A stretch of 64,000 nt of DNA from WHSW01 sp963767475 (GCA_963767475.1 CAVYEI010000003.1:372001-436000), one strand, 5' to 3'. Shown: positions 42,181 to 51,251, counted from the first letter of the stretch. Notes: generated from the sequence alone by a model not told the origin. A program made the numbers and translations.

Positions 42181-42582
42181 GTGCCGTTCACGCTCAGGAA
42201 CATCAAGCAGGATCTGGAGGACGTCGGGTCCAACTTCGACGGCCCGCCGGACCTGGAGTTCCGCTTGGCGACCGTGGCGCTCGAGCTCGAGCAATCCGGC
42301 CTCGGCTACCAGCGCGTCCCGCCGGGCTATCGCTTTCCGTACGGCCACACGCACAAGACCCAGGAGGAGGTGTACCTGGTCCTGCGCGGGAGCGGACGGA
42401 TGAAGCTCGACGACGAGATCGTCGAGCTCGAGCAGTGGGACGCGGTGCGCATCCCGCCCGGTACGTGGCGAGGCTACGAGGCCGGGCCCGAGGGCCTCGA
42501 GATCATCGTCATCGGCGCTCCCAATCTCGGCGAGGCTCCGCGTGACGACGTCGAGGGCCGGCGCGACTGGTGGGCTGACTAG
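42181..42582 (+). CDS. cupin-domain protein
   Basis: A 133-residue small cupin: YGHTHKTQEEVYLVLRGSG is the first metal-binding motif (H, H, E) and WDAVRIPPGTWRGYEAGPEG the second, in which the usual histidine is replaced. It might be a sensor or an isomerase-like enzyme. GTG 42181 start. It overlaps the end of the convergent kinase gene by 4 bases. Confidence 0.8.
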   Translation: MPFTLRNIKQDLEDVGSNFDGPPDLEFRLATVALELEQSGLGYQRVPPGYRFPYGHTHKTQEEVYLVLRGSGRMKLDDEIVELEQWDAVRIPPGTWRGYEAGPEGLEIIVIGAPNLGEAPRDDVEGRRDWWAD

Positions 42583-43685
42583 CTGCCGGCGTGCGGCGGC
42601 GCGGCGGGCAGTTGCACCGTGGCGCAGAGCCCGCCGGCGGCCCGAGGGGTGAGTGTGAGCATCCCGTCGTGTGCTTCGGTGATGCTCTCGACGATCGCCA
42701 GTCCGAGGCCGACGCCCGGGTGGTCGGTGCGTATTCGTTGCGTGCCGCGCTGAAACGGCTCGCCAAGCGTGGCAATCAGCTGTGGGGTGAGCTCGTCGCC
42801 GGTGTTCTCGACGGTGAGCACCACAGTCTCGGGATCAACACTGGTCGTGACCCACACGGTGCCCTGTTGAGGCAGGTTGTGGACGATCGCGTTGTGCACG
42901 AGGTTCGTCGTCATCTGCAGCAGCAGAGCGTGTGAGCCGATCGTCGGGGTCATCTCGCCCGAAGTCTCGATCGTGAGACCGCGTTGCTCTGCAAAGGGCA
43001 GGAGCGTCTCGGTGGCCTCCTCCGCGATCAGGGACAGGTCGACGTGTTCTCGGGCGAAGGACCGCTGGTCGGTGCGGCTGAGCAGGAGCAAGGCTTCGGT
43101 GAGGTCGATCGCCCGCGTGTTGACTGCGTGGAGGCGTTCGACGAGCTCGCCGTTGTCGCGCTTCGGATCGTTGCGGGCGACGTCGAGAAGTGTCCGCGTG
43201 ACCGCCAGCGGGGTGCGCAGTTCGTGCGAGGCGTTGGCTGCGAATCTCTGCTGTTCGGCGACCTGTGCTTCGAGCCGCCCGAGCATCGTGTCGAAGCTGT
43301 CGGCGAGCTCGCGGAACTCGTCATTGCGCCCTTCCAGCTGGATCCGGTGCGAGAGCGATCCGTTCGCGGCCACGCGCGTGGCGTGCGTGATGCGGGTCAG
43401 CGGGGAGAGCATGCGGCCGGCCAGAAGCCAGCCTCCCACCAGACCAAACAGCAACAGGAACGCCATCACTCCGGCTGCCGCCGGGGCGAAGTCACGAGCG
43501 AGGCGATACCAGCCCACGTCCCGGCCATCGGGGACGACCCACACCTCGGGCAGGTCGCGCAGGAGGAAGAACCACACGGCCGCGAGCAGTAACCCACCAG
43601 CGAGCATCAGGAACCCGGCGTAGCTGAGGGTGAGCTTGAGGCGAACGCTCAAACCGGGCGCCCTAACCACGGTCGCCTCCCTCAT
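42579..43685 (-). CDS. sensor histidine kinase
   Basis: A 368-residue protein from ATG 43685. Two membrane helices (about 17-38 and 68-92) flank a short extracellular loop; a HAMP domain (93-145) is followed by HisKA with QRFAANASHELRTPLAVTRT (phospho-His) and HATPase with NLVHNAIVHNLP and HPGVGLGLAIVES. It overlaps the response regulator by 23 bases. It probably senses an envelope signal and regulates the divergent VanY-ABC operon. Confidence 0.9.
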   Translation of the reverse strand: MREATVVRAPGLSVRLKLTLSYAGFLMLAGGLLLAAVWFFLLRDLPEVWVVPDGRDVGWYRLARDFAPAAAGVMAFLLLFGLVGGWLLAGRMLSPLTRITHATRVAANGSLSHRIQLEGRNDEFRELADSFDTMLGRLEAQVAEQQRFAANASHELRTPLAVTRTLLDVARNDPKRDNGELVERLHAVNTRAIDLTEALLLLSRTDQRSFAREHVDLSLIAEEATETLLPFAEQRGLTIETSGEMTPTIGSHALLLQMTTNLVHNAIVHNLPQQGTVWVTTSVDPETVVLTVENTGDELTPQLIATLGEPFQRGTQRIRTDHPGVGLGLAIVESITEAHDGMLTLTPRAAGGLCATVQLPAAPPHAGS

Positions 43686-44358
43686 GTCCGCTGGCGGGTG
43701 CTGTGTCGATGCGGTAGCCGACGCCGGCCACGGTGGCGATGATCCAGGGTTCGCCAAGGCGTTTTCGCAGTGCCGAGACCGTGATCCGCACGGCGTTCGT
43801 GAACGGGTCCGCGTTTTCATCCCACGCCCGTTCCAGTAGCTCTTCGGCGCTGACGACACCGCCTTCGGCGGCGACGAGCACTTCGAGCACAGCAAACTGC
43901 TTGCGGGTCAGGGCGACGTAGCGGCCGTCGCGGAAGACCTCGCGGCGGAACGGATCCAGCCGCAGACCTCCGATCTCTCGCACGGGTGGCCGGTTGTGCG
44001 CGCGCCTGCGGTCGAGCGCCCTGAGGCGAAGCACGAGTTCTCGGAGCTCGAACGGCTTCGTCAGGTAGTCGTCGGCGCCGAGCTCGAACCCCGTGGCCTT
44101 GTCGTCGAGACGGTCGGCGGCGGTGAGCATCAGAATCGGCATGCCGCTGCCGGCGGCGATGATGCTCTTGGCGATCTCGTCACCGGAGGGGCCGGGGATA
44201 TCGCGGTCGAGGACGGCGATGTCGTAGGCGTTGACGCTCAGCAGTTCCAAAGCGGAGCCGCCGTCACCCGCGATGTCTGCCGCGATCGCCTCCAGGCGTA
44301 GGCCGTCGCGGATGGCTTCAGCCATGAACGGCTCGTCCTCGACGATCAGCACGCGCAT
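43663..44358 (-). CDS. OmpR-family response regulator
   Basis: A 231-residue protein from ATG 44358: receiver domain with VEDEPF, phospho-Asp in IAVLDRDIPG and Lys in YLTKPFELRELV; C-terminal winged helix with RKQFAVLEVLVAAEGGVVSA and NAVRITVSALRKRLG. It is the partner of the kinase downstream. Direct repeats CATATCG in the divergent promoter region are the likely binding site. Confidence 0.9.
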   Translation of the reverse strand: MRVLIVEDEPFMAEAIRDGLRLEAIAADIAGDGGSALELLSVNAYDIAVLDRDIPGPSGDEIAKSIIAAGSGMPILMLTAADRLDDKATGFELGADDYLTKPFELRELVLRLRALDRRRAHNRPPVREIGGLRLDPFRREVFRDGRYVALTRKQFAVLEVLVAAEGGVVSAEELLERAWDENADPFTNAVRITVSALRKRLGEPWIIATVAGVGYRIDTAPASGHEGGDRG

Positions 44359-44381
44359 GGCTCCGAGGCTACGAGTTGGCG

Positions 44382-44399
44382 CATATCGCCGGCATATCG
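44382..44399. promoter_or_regulatory. direct repeats for an OmpR-type regulator
   Basis: CATATCG occurs at 44382-44388 and 44393-44399, an 11-bp period that puts both on one face of the helix, as in PhoB/OmpR boxes. They lie between the divergent response-regulator and VanY genes. Confidence 0.6.
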
Positions 44400-44445
44400 A
44401 AAACCACATACGCGCCGGCAACCCCCCGCTGCCTTGACTGGAGGC

Positions 44446-45003
44446 ATGAGTTACACGACCTACCGCCAGCCGCCACGAATTACGAGCCGTCGACTCTTCT
44501 CGGCCGTCCTCTTGGTCGTGGCGATCGCCCTCGGCTACCAGTGGTGGGCGTTCTCGTCCTCGACGGCGTCCGGTGACGGCGCTCGCGGCGACCACCATGG
44601 TCCGCGTCCCGCCATCGCCAACCTCGATCCAGCGCTACTTGGTGCCCTGCGCCAAGCCGAGACGGACGCAGCCGGCGACGGGCTTGAGTTCTCGGTCAAC
44701 AGTGGCTGGCGTTCCTCGGAGCGTCAGGAAAAGCTGCTCGAGGACGCGGTCTCGACGTACGGCTCAGAGGCGGAAGCCGCCCGGTGGGTGGCGACCCCTG
44801 AAACATCTCCTCACGTGTCGGGTGACGCGGTCGACATGGGCTCCGATGCCACGACGTGGCTGTCCGCGCACGGCGCCGGCTACGGCCTCTGCCAGATCTA
44901 CGCCAACGAACCCTGGCACTTCGAACTGCGCCCCGAAGCGATCGATCAGGGCTGCCCAACCACGTACCCCGACCCCACCTACGACCCAAGGATGCAGCAA
45001 TGA
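44446..45003 (+). CDS. VanY-type D-Ala-D-Ala carboxypeptidase (M15)
   Basis: A 185-residue protein anchored by an N-terminal helix (about 18-38), with an extracellular peptidase domain. Zinc ligands are in SPHVSGDAVDMG (His, Asp) and EPWHFEL (His). M15B enzymes trim the terminal D-Ala of peptidoglycan precursors. The start is uncertain: GGAGG is only one base from ATG 44446; TTG 44434 is also possible. First gene of the operon divergent from the two-component system. Confidence 0.8.
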   Translation: MSYTTYRQPPRITSRRLFSAVLLVVAIALGYQWWAFSSSTASGDGARGDHHGPRPAIANLDPALLGALRQAETDAAGDGLEFSVNSGWRSSERQEKLLEDAVSTYGSEAEAARWVATPETSPHVSGDAVDMGSDATTWLSAHGAGYGLCQIYANEPWHFELRPEAIDQGCPTTYPDPTYDPRMQQ

Positions 45004-45518
45004 CCAGAAGACAAAGACCACTGGCCGCCCTCGCCGTCGTCGTCGCCCTGATCGGCGCGGGCTGTGCGGACGAACCCGCCGAGGACGGGAACGCCGGCAA
45101 CGTGAGCTCCGGTCAGGCGCAGGCGGTGAAGTTCGCCGAGTGCATGCGCGACAACGGCGTCAGCGAGTTCCCCGACCCGGACGCGTCGGGCGAGTTGACG
45201 ATCGATGGGGTCGTGAATGGGTCGTCGATAGACCCGAACGCGCCCGCCTGGCAGGAGGCCATCGCCGCGTGTGAGGACCTGCAGCCACCGGGGTTCACGG
45301 GCGACGAAGAGATCACCGCCGAGGAGCAGGAGGCGCGCCTCGAGTTCGCCCAGTGCATACGCGACAACGGCGTGGAGGACTTCCCGGACCCCGCCGAGGA
45401 TGCGCCGATGGTCAACACGAATCTAATCCCGTCCGCCGCAACGGAGGCCGGTATGACCGTTCTCAACGCGGCGATGGAGACGTGCGGCGATCTGGCGGAG
45501 GAGGCGATCGGCCAATGA
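45000..45518 (+). CDS. lipoprotein with duplicated CxRDNG motif
   Basis: A 172-residue lipoprotein (lipobox LIGAGC, Cys at 22). It has an internal duplication: KFAECMRDNGVSEFPDPDA and EFAQCIRDNGVEDFPDPAE, each followed later by another Cys (AACEDL, METCGDL), so disulfide pairing is likely. The family often sits beside MacAB-type genes in Actinobacteria; function unknown. Overlaps VanY and the adaptor gene in ATGA. Confidence 0.75.
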   Translation: MTRRQRPLAALAVVVALIGAGCADEPAEDGNAGNVSSGQAQAVKFAECMRDNGVSEFPDPDASGELTIDGVVNGSSIDPNAPAWQEAIAACEDLQPPGFTGDEEITAEEQEARLEFAQCIRDNGVEDFPDPAEDAPMVNTNLIPSAATEAGMTVLNAAMETCGDLAEEAIGQ

Positions 45519-46624
45519 GGGGGCGGCCTCGGACGGTGGCCGGAGCGGTCGTGCTCGTCGTCGTGGTGGCCGTGGTTGCGATCGGCGCGTTCGGCGGTTC
45601 GAGCGGCGCAGAGGACGAAGCAAACGAGGGCACCACGGCGCTGGCCAGGGTCGAGCAGGGCCGGCTCGCCTCCCGGGTATCCGACACCGGCACGCTCGGC
45701 TTCGCCGCGCAGCCCGACGGGACTGCCTACTCGGTGGTCAACCAGGCCAGCGGCGCCTACACGCAGCTGCCGAGTGCGGGCGACGAGATCCGGTGCGGCG
45801 AGTCCATTTACCGGGTCGACAACGATCCGGTCCCGCTGCTCTGCGGGCGAACACCCCTGTACCGGGACCTTGACGAGGGGGTGAGCGGCCCCGACGTTCG
45901 CGAGCTCAATCGCAACCTCATCGACCTCGGCTACGCGAAGCGCTCCGACCTCGAGGGCACTGAAAACGAGTTCGGCTCGACGACCGCCGACGCGCTGGCC
46001 GAGCTCCAGGACGACCTCGGGCTGGACGAGAGCGGCGCGCTGGAGCTCGGCGACGCTGTGTTCCTGCCCGGACCGCTGCGGATCACCCGCGTCTCGGCGA
46101 CGCTCGCGACGGAGTCTCAGGGCGGCTCGCCCCTCGCCCAGGCGACCTCGACGAGGCGGCGCGTCGAGGTCGCGCTCGACCCGACGGAGGCCGGGACGGT
46201 CGCGGTCGGAGACCCTGCCCGGGTGGTCCTGCCCGACAACTCGACCACCGCCGGGAAGGTGGCCCGGATCGGAACGGTCGCGGGAGCGGGCTTGGGCTCG
46301 GCATCCGGTGCGGAGTCGGAGTCGACCGGCTCAACGATCCCGGTGTACGTGAAGCTGGAACGCGACAACGGCTCGGGCGCGATCGACGAAGCCCCGGTCC
46401 AGGTCGAGATCACGACCGACCGGGTGAAGGACGCGCTCAGCGTTCCGGTGACGGCGCTGCTCGCGCGCGCCGGCGGCGGCTACGCGGTGGAGAGCGTCGG
46501 CGACGACGGCCAGCGCGAGCTGGTGTCGGTCGAGCCCGGCGCCTTCGACCACGCCAACGGGCTCGTGCAGGTGACCGGATCGGGGCTGGCCGCCGGCGAT
46601 CAGGTCGTGGTCCCGGCGGCATGA
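45515..46624 (+). CDS. membrane-fusion/adaptor protein with peptidoglycan-binding domain
   Basis: A 369-residue protein: N-terminal helix (about 9-28), lipoyl/barrel-sandwich part, a PG_binding_1 domain at about 130-180 (GVSGPDVRELNRNLIDLGYA) inserted where Gram-negative adaptors have a coiled-coil hairpin, and beta-barrel domains to the end (DALSVPVTALLARAGGGYAV). It links the MacB-type permease to the cell wall. Confidence 0.85.
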   Translation: MRGRPRTVAGAVVLVVVVAVVAIGAFGGSSGAEDEANEGTTALARVEQGRLASRVSDTGTLGFAAQPDGTAYSVVNQASGAYTQLPSAGDEIRCGESIYRVDNDPVPLLCGRTPLYRDLDEGVSGPDVRELNRNLIDLGYAKRSDLEGTENEFGSTTADALAELQDDLGLDESGALELGDAVFLPGPLRITRVSATLATESQGGSPLAQATSTRRRVEVALDPTEAGTVAVGDPARVVLPDNSTTAGKVARIGTVAGAGLGSASGAESESTGSTIPVYVKLERDNGSGAIDEAPVQVEITTDRVKDALSVPVTALLARAGGGYAVESVGDDGQRELVSVEPGAFDHANGLVQVTGSGLAAGDQVVVPAA

Positions 46625-47319
46625 GCGAGGCACGTCTGCTCGAGCTCGACGCCGTGACCAAGGTCTACGGGTCCGAGCCACCGGTGGCGGCGTTGCGCGG
46701 GGTCGGCCTGACGATCCGACGCGGCGAGCTCGTGGCGATCGTCGGTCCCTCGGGGTCGGGCAAGACGACCCTGCTGCAGATCATGGGCACCCTCGATCGC
46801 CCGACTTCCGGGACCGTGCGCGTCGACGGCGCGGACGTGGCGCGCCTCGACGACGGCGAGCTGGCCGCGCTGCGCTCCCGGAGCATCGGCTTCGTCTTTC
46901 AGCAGTTCTTTCTCGCCGAGCACCAGACGTCGCTCGACAACGTCGCCGACGGGCTCTTGTACACGGGCGTGGCCATCGACGAGCGACGGGCGCGTGCCTC
47001 GGCGGCGCTGGCCGCGGTCGAGCTCGCCGACCGTGAGAGCTTCCGGCCGAACAAGCTCTCGGGCGGCCAGCGCCAGCGCGTGGCGATCGCCCGGGCGCTC
47101 GTCGGGGAGCCGGCGATCGTGCTCGCCGATGAGCCGACCGGAAACCTCGACAGCGCCTCCGGCGCGGCGATCCTCGAGTTGCTGAAGGGACTCAACGACG
47201 CCGGCGCGACGATCGCCGTGATCACCCACGATCGCGACCTCGCCGCCCAGCTGCCGCGCCGGGTCGAGATGCTCGACGGCCGCGTCGTGCGCGATGCGAC
47301 GGCGAAGGCGGTCGGATGA
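46621..47319 (+). CDS. MacB/LolD-type ABC ATPase
   Basis: A 232-residue ATPase with Walker A GPSGSGKTT, signature LSGGQRQRVAIARAL, Walker B IVLADEPTGNLD and H-loop VITHDRDLA. The VFQQFFL Q-loop is typical of the LolD/MacB group, which drives mechanotransmission by FtsX-like permeases rather than membrane transport itself. Confidence 0.93.
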   Translation: MSEARLLELDAVTKVYGSEPPVAALRGVGLTIRRGELVAIVGPSGSGKTTLLQIMGTLDRPTSGTVRVDGADVARLDDGELAALRSRSIGFVFQQFFLAEHQTSLDNVADGLLYTGVAIDERRARASAALAAVELADRESFRPNKLSGGQRQRVAIARALVGEPAIVLADEPTGNLDSASGAAILELLKGLNDAGATIAVITHDRDLAAQLPRRVEMLDGRVVRDATAKAVG

Positions 47320-48545
47320 ACGTCGCGTCCCCGGCGGCGCGGCTGAGCGCGCGCGACCTCGCCCGCGTGGCGAGCGTCGGCCTGCGCACGCGCCGGCTGC
47401 GTGCTGGGCTCTCGGCGCTCGGGATCGCGATCGGGGTCGCGTCGATCGTCGCCGTGCTCGGCCTCTCCTCCTCGTCCCAGGCCGGACTGCTGGCGGAGAT
47501 CGACCGCCTCGGCACCAACCTGCTGACAGCGAAAAAGGGGCAGTCGCTCACAGGCGCGGAGGCGCAGCTGCCGCTGACCTCGGTGCCGATGGTCGAGCGC
47601 GTGGGCGCCGTCGAGCACGTCGCCGACACCGGCGCGGTCGACGGCGCCGACGCCTATCGCAACCCGTTCATCCCGGCCGCCGCGACCAATGGGCTCGCGG
47701 TGCAGGCGGCGAGCCTCAACCTGCCCGGCGTGATCGGCACCGGCGTCGCCCAGGGTGAGTACCTGAACGCGGCCACCGCGCGCGAGCCCGTGGCGGTCCT
47801 CGGCGCCGCGGCGGCGCAACGGCTGGGGATCGGCCGCGTCTATCCGGACGAACGGATCTGGCTCGGCGGGCAGTGGTTCTACGTAGCCGGGATCCTCGAG
47901 CCGGCCGAGCTTGCGGACGAGATCGACGCAAGCGTCCTGGTCGGCTATGTGGCCGCGAGGCGCTACCTCGGCTACGCCGGCGTCTCAGAGGGCAAGCCGA
48001 CGATCGGACCCCCGAGCACGATCTACATTCGGGCGCAGACCGATGAGGTCGAGGAGGTGCAGTCGGTGCTGGCACAGACGGCCAATCCGGAGGCGCCGAG
48101 CGAGGTCGACGTGAGCCAGCCGTCGGACGCGCTCACGGCGCGCGCCGCCGCCGACAGCGCGCTCAACGGGCTCTTCCTCGGCCTCGGCGCGGTCGCGCTG
48201 CTGGTCGGCGCCGTCGGGGTGGCGAACATCATGATCATCTCGGTGCTCGAGCGCCGCTCGGAGATCGGGCTGCGGAGGGCGCTGGGTGCGACCCGGGCGC
48301 AGATCCGGACCCAGTTCCTGGTCGAGGCCGTGATGCTCGCCGTGTTCGGGGGGGCCGCCGGCGTCGTCGCAGGCGTCGCCGCCACCGTCGTCTACGCCTC
48401 GACCAGGGGCTGGTCGGCGGTGATCCCGCCCGAGGCCTGGGCCGGGGGGATCGTTGCCGCGCTCACGATCGGGGCCGTCGCAGGCCTGGCCCCGGCGATC
48501 CGCGCGGCCAGCGTGTCGCCGACCGAGGCCCTGCGTACGGTCTGA
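47316..48545 (+). CDS. MacB/FtsX-type ABC permease
   Basis: A 409-residue permease with one N-terminal membrane helix (RAGLSALGIAIGVASIVAVL), a large extracellular domain (about 55-280) and three C-terminal helices with LERRSEIGLRRALGATRAQI. It works with the ATPase and adaptor upstream (ATGA overlaps). The operon resembles export or envelope-stress systems such as MacAB. Confidence 0.92.
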   Translation: MNVASPAARLSARDLARVASVGLRTRRLRAGLSALGIAIGVASIVAVLGLSSSSQAGLLAEIDRLGTNLLTAKKGQSLTGAEAQLPLTSVPMVERVGAVEHVADTGAVDGADAYRNPFIPAAATNGLAVQAASLNLPGVIGTGVAQGEYLNAATAREPVAVLGAAAAQRLGIGRVYPDERIWLGGQWFYVAGILEPAELADEIDASVLVGYVAARRYLGYAGVSEGKPTIGPPSTIYIRAQTDEVEEVQSVLAQTANPEAPSEVDVSQPSDALTARAAADSALNGLFLGLGAVALLVGAVGVANIMIISVLERRSEIGLRRALGATRAQIRTQFLVEAVMLAVFGGAAGVVAGVAATVVYASTRGWSAVIPPEAWAGGIVAALTIGAVAGLAPAIRAASVSPTEALRTV

Positions 48546-48613
48546 TCGATGAGTTTTCGTCTCGCGATCGGTCGTAGCTGGTGACGGAGCAAACTGCAGA
48601 GGAAGGGAGCCCG

Positions 48614-49174
48614 ATGTCAAGCTCGATGATCTACTCGATGGGCGTCTCGGTGGACGGCTATATCGCCGACCGCGAGGGCGGGTTCGGGTGGGGCGGCCCC
48701 AACGACGAGCAGTTTCGTGTCCACCTCGAGGAGACACGCGAGATCGGCGCCTTTCTGTGCGGCCGCAACCTCTACGAGACGATGGTGCCGTGGGAGACCG
48801 ATCCGTCGATGCGCGAGGACGAACTCCGGGCCGCGTTCGCCGACGCCTGGAGCGCGCTCCCGAAGATCGTCTTCAGCCGCACGCTCGACAGCGTCGAGGG
48901 CAACGCCCGGCTCGCCGCGGGGTCGGTGGCCGAGGAGGCCGCTGCGGCGCTCGACGCGACCGACAAGGACATCGGGATCGGCGGCGCCGGCCTGGCCGCG
49001 GCGGCGGTCGCGCTCGGCCTCGTCGACGAGCTGCGCATGTTCCGCTACCCGGTCGTCGTCGGTGGCGGCACGCCGTTCCTGCCGCCGGTCACCGAGGACA
49101 TCGCGCTCGACCTGATCGAGACGAGAACGTTTGGCTCGCGCGTGATCTACGAGCGCTACCGGCGCGCCTCCTGA
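48614..49174 (+). CDS. dihydrofolate reductase-family (RibD C-terminal-like) protein
   Basis: A 186-residue protein from ATG 48614, preceded by GGAAGGGAG. MIYSMGVSVDGYIADREGGF and IGIGGAGLAAAAVALGLVDE with PVVVGGGTPFLPP define the RibD-C/DHFR-like fold, which binds NADPH. Members are common near actinobacterial regulators; substrate unknown. It is the last chromosomal gene before the integrative element. Confidence 0.85.
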   Translation: MSSSMIYSMGVSVDGYIADREGGFGWGGPNDEQFRVHLEETREIGAFLCGRNLYETMVPWETDPSMREDELRAAFADAWSALPKIVFSRTLDSVEGNARLAAGSVAEEAAAALDATDKDIGIGGAGLAAAAVALGLVDELRMFRYPVVVGGGTPFLPPVTEDIALDLIETRTFGSRVIYERYRRAS

Positions 49175-49208
49175 CCTACGCGGACGCGTATGCCGCAACC
49201 GAACTCCT

Positions 49209-49232
49209 GAGGCACCGCTACCGGGATTCGAA
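49209..49232. repeat. attachment-site repeat, distal (attL/attR)
   Basis: A 24-bp copy of the tRNA-Glu 3' end, from GAGGCACCGC to GGGATTCGAA. The remainder of the tRNA is absent here, so it marks the far end of the element. Confidence 0.88.
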
Positions 49233-49328
49233 TTGTGGATCCCAATGCTTCATCAAGCGAAGCTTTGCTTGTTCAAGCCCTTTTTGGGGTCGCGTCGAGT
49301 CGCCTCGGGTCGCCTGGCGAGGGGTTCA

Positions 49329-49350
49329 TTGGCCCACGGTTGGCCCACGG
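49329..49350. repeat. tandem TTGGCCCACGG repeats, arm-site candidates
   Basis: TTGGCCCACGG is present at 49329-49339 and 49340-49350. The same core TTGGCCC recurs twice near the opposite end (55842-55862), as expected for arm-type sites of a tyrosine integrase. Confidence 0.6.
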
Positions 49351-49353
49351 GGG

Positions 49354-49773
49354 TCAGTTCGCCGGCGCGATCGCGCATCCTGAGTCGGCCGCGGCGCGAC
49401 GCAGCTCTTCGTCCCACGTGACCACGGTGGTCGGGTCGCCGAGCGCGAGGGCGCTGGCGAGATGGACGGCGTCGTAACCGCGCAGGCCCAGTTGCTCGGC
49501 CAGATCACCTGCCGCGCGAGACAGGGGGACGTCGACGCCTACGAGGACCAGCTCGTCCTGGATCGCCTCGAAGTCCTCGACGGCCTTGGCGTGGTCCGCC
49601 GCCGTGAGCCGGTCGCCACGCTGTGCCGCGGCCAGCGCGGCGCGGCCCTCCGGGTAGGCGAGGATGCTGGACGCCGCCGGGTACCGGGTCTCCCAAAGCT
49701 CGACGGCAAGGTCCGAGCCGGCCTCGGCGACGACCAGCTTGATTAGGGCCGAGGTGTCGAAGTACAGGTTCAG
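49354..49773 (-). CDS. vapC: PIN-domain toxin (VapC) with CTG start
   Basis: A 139-residue protein found by reading the minus strand past the antitoxin stop: LNLYFDTSALIKLVV at the start, YPEGRAAL, GLRGYDAVHLASALAL and VVTWDEELRRAA. The four conserved acids of PIN ribonucleases (Asp6, the YPEG Glu, GYDA Asp and TWDE Asp) are present, so it should cleave RNA. A stop lies four codons upstream in frame, so translation must begin at CTG 49773, which overlaps the antitoxin stop as CTGA, or at the next CTG. This is why searches for ATG/GTG/TTG starts miss it. Confidence 0.88.
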   Translation of the reverse strand: MNLYFDTSALIKLVVAEAGSDLAVELWETRYPAASSILAYPEGRAALAAAQRGDRLTAADHAKAVEDFEAIQDELVLVGVDVPLSRAAGDLAEQLGLRGYDAVHLASALALGDPTTVVTWDEELRRAAADSGCAIAPAN

Positions 49774-50045
49774 CGGCGCTGCTCAGCAACGAGATCCGAG
49801 ACCGAGCCACGCGACTTGACCCGCGGGCGCTTCGATCGGCGCGACGCGGTCGGCGCCGTCACCAGTCCGCGCCGCACAAGCTCCTCGAGAGCGTCATCGC
49901 CTTCGACCGAGGACAGGCGAGCGATCGGCCGACCGCGCCGCGTCACGACGAGTTCGGAGCCGCGCTGAACGCGATCGAGGTACTCGCTCAGCCGGTCGTG
50001 AAGCTCCCGTACGCCGACCTGGTCGTCTTTCGCATGTAGCGTCAT
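49770..50045 (-). CDS. vapB: Phd/YefM-type antitoxin (VapB role)
   Basis: A 91-residue protein: QVGVRELHDRLSEYLDRVQR and GSELVVTRRGRPIARLSSVE form the Phd/YefM DNA-binding fold; the basic C-terminus (RRSKRPRVKSRG) should wrap around the toxin. It precedes the PIN gene with a 4-base overlap. It probably represses its own promoter. It may stabilise the integrative element. Confidence 0.9.
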   Translation of the reverse strand: MTLHAKDDQVGVRELHDRLSEYLDRVQRGSELVVTRRGRPIARLSSVEGDDALEELVRRGLVTAPTASRRSKRPRVKSRGSVSDLVAEQRR

Positions 50046-50074
50046 GGCAATGAGGCTAGCAGCTACATTGGCGT

Positions 50075-51251
50075 CTAACCAGGGGCGCTCCGGGAATCGC
50101 GAAGCGGCTCACGGGCCAGCTCGGCCTCGAGGTAGGCGTCCATCCTTGCCCGCGCTTCGTCGCGCGCACCCGGAAACAGATGCCCGTAGCGATCGAAGGT
50201 CTCGGTGATCGTCGAATGGCCCATGAATTCCTGCACCGCCTTCGGGTTCTCTCCCGAGGCGATCAGCAGCGACGCGAACGTGTGCCGGCACTCATGGAGA
50301 GTGATCGGTGTCAGTCGTGCGCGTTCCCACGCCGCCAGAGCACGGTTCCGAACGGTCGAAGCCACGAAAGCGTCCGCGGCCGTGCGACCGAGCACGAGAT
50401 CCCCGCCGGAACGCCCGGTCGCCAGCAAGTGCTCGTCGAGAAAGTCGCGCAGCACCGCGAGCAGGGGAATGGTTCGCGCACTCGCGTCTGACTTGGGGTC
50501 GATCGGGCCCTCGTGCTGGTCCCAGGACCGCGCGACCGAGATCTCCGAACGGCCAAGGTCGACGTCCATGCACCGAAGCGCTCGCAGCTCACCGCGCCGA
50601 AGGCCGGCGTAGAACGCCGTCGCCCAGGTCGCCCGCTCCGATGCGGGCAACGCCTCGAGGAGCGCCCGCGCTTCCGTGGGCGTCGCGATTCTGTCGCGCT
50701 TCTTGCGCGACGCCGGCAGGTCCAGGCTGGTTGTCGGGTTGATCGCCACCTCGTCGCGTTGGATCGCGCGACGGTAGATCGCTCGCAGCGGATCGATTGC
50801 GTTCCGAACCGTCGACGGCGCGAGTCCCGCTGCGAGCATCTGGTCTGCGAGGGCCTGAACTTCGGGACGCCGCAGCTCTGACAGGCGATAGTCCCCGAGC
50901 GCCGGCAGAACGTAGGCGTCCAGCTTCTCCGCATAGGTTCGGATGGTTGACGGCTTGTAGGAGCGTCCGGACCGGTCCCGGACCGGTGCCCTCTCGTGCG
51001 CCCTGCAGCCACACCGCGGCCGCTGCCCTGACCGTCTGCGGCACCGGCGCCCGAAGCGTGCCCTGTCGCAGGGCGACAAGCGCCTCGGCTCGCCACGCCT
51101 TTGCTTCGACGAGTGACGCGAATGACTTGCGGACGCGCTGCTGCTCGCGGCCCGACCAGACTCGGACTCGATAGGACGGCGTGCAGCTGCAGCGCCCACC
51201 CGACAGTGATCGACATCCCTTCGCGTGGCGGACCTCGATCCCCTCAGCCAT
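50075..51251 (-). pseudogene. tyrosine integrase, frame broken in an 11-bp repeat
   Basis: The N-terminal arm- and core-binding part is read from ATG 51251 (GCRSLSGGRCSCTPSYRVRV) and the catalytic part in another frame from about 50985 (SYKPSTIRTYAEKLDAYVLP onward). Catalytic residues are visible: Arg in GLRRGELRAL, HECRH, GHSTITETFDRYGHLF with His and Tyr. The break lies at two copies of CCGGACCGGT (50967-50976, 50978-50987; 11-bp period); a third copy would join the frames. The full protein would be about 390 residues. It is 12 bases after the HTH gene and near the distal att site, so it is the likely original integrase. Confidence 0.8.

Noticed and set aside
49209..49240. A second tRNA-Glu gene
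   Set aside because: Only the 3' 20 or so bases of the tRNA are present; it is an attachment-site copy.
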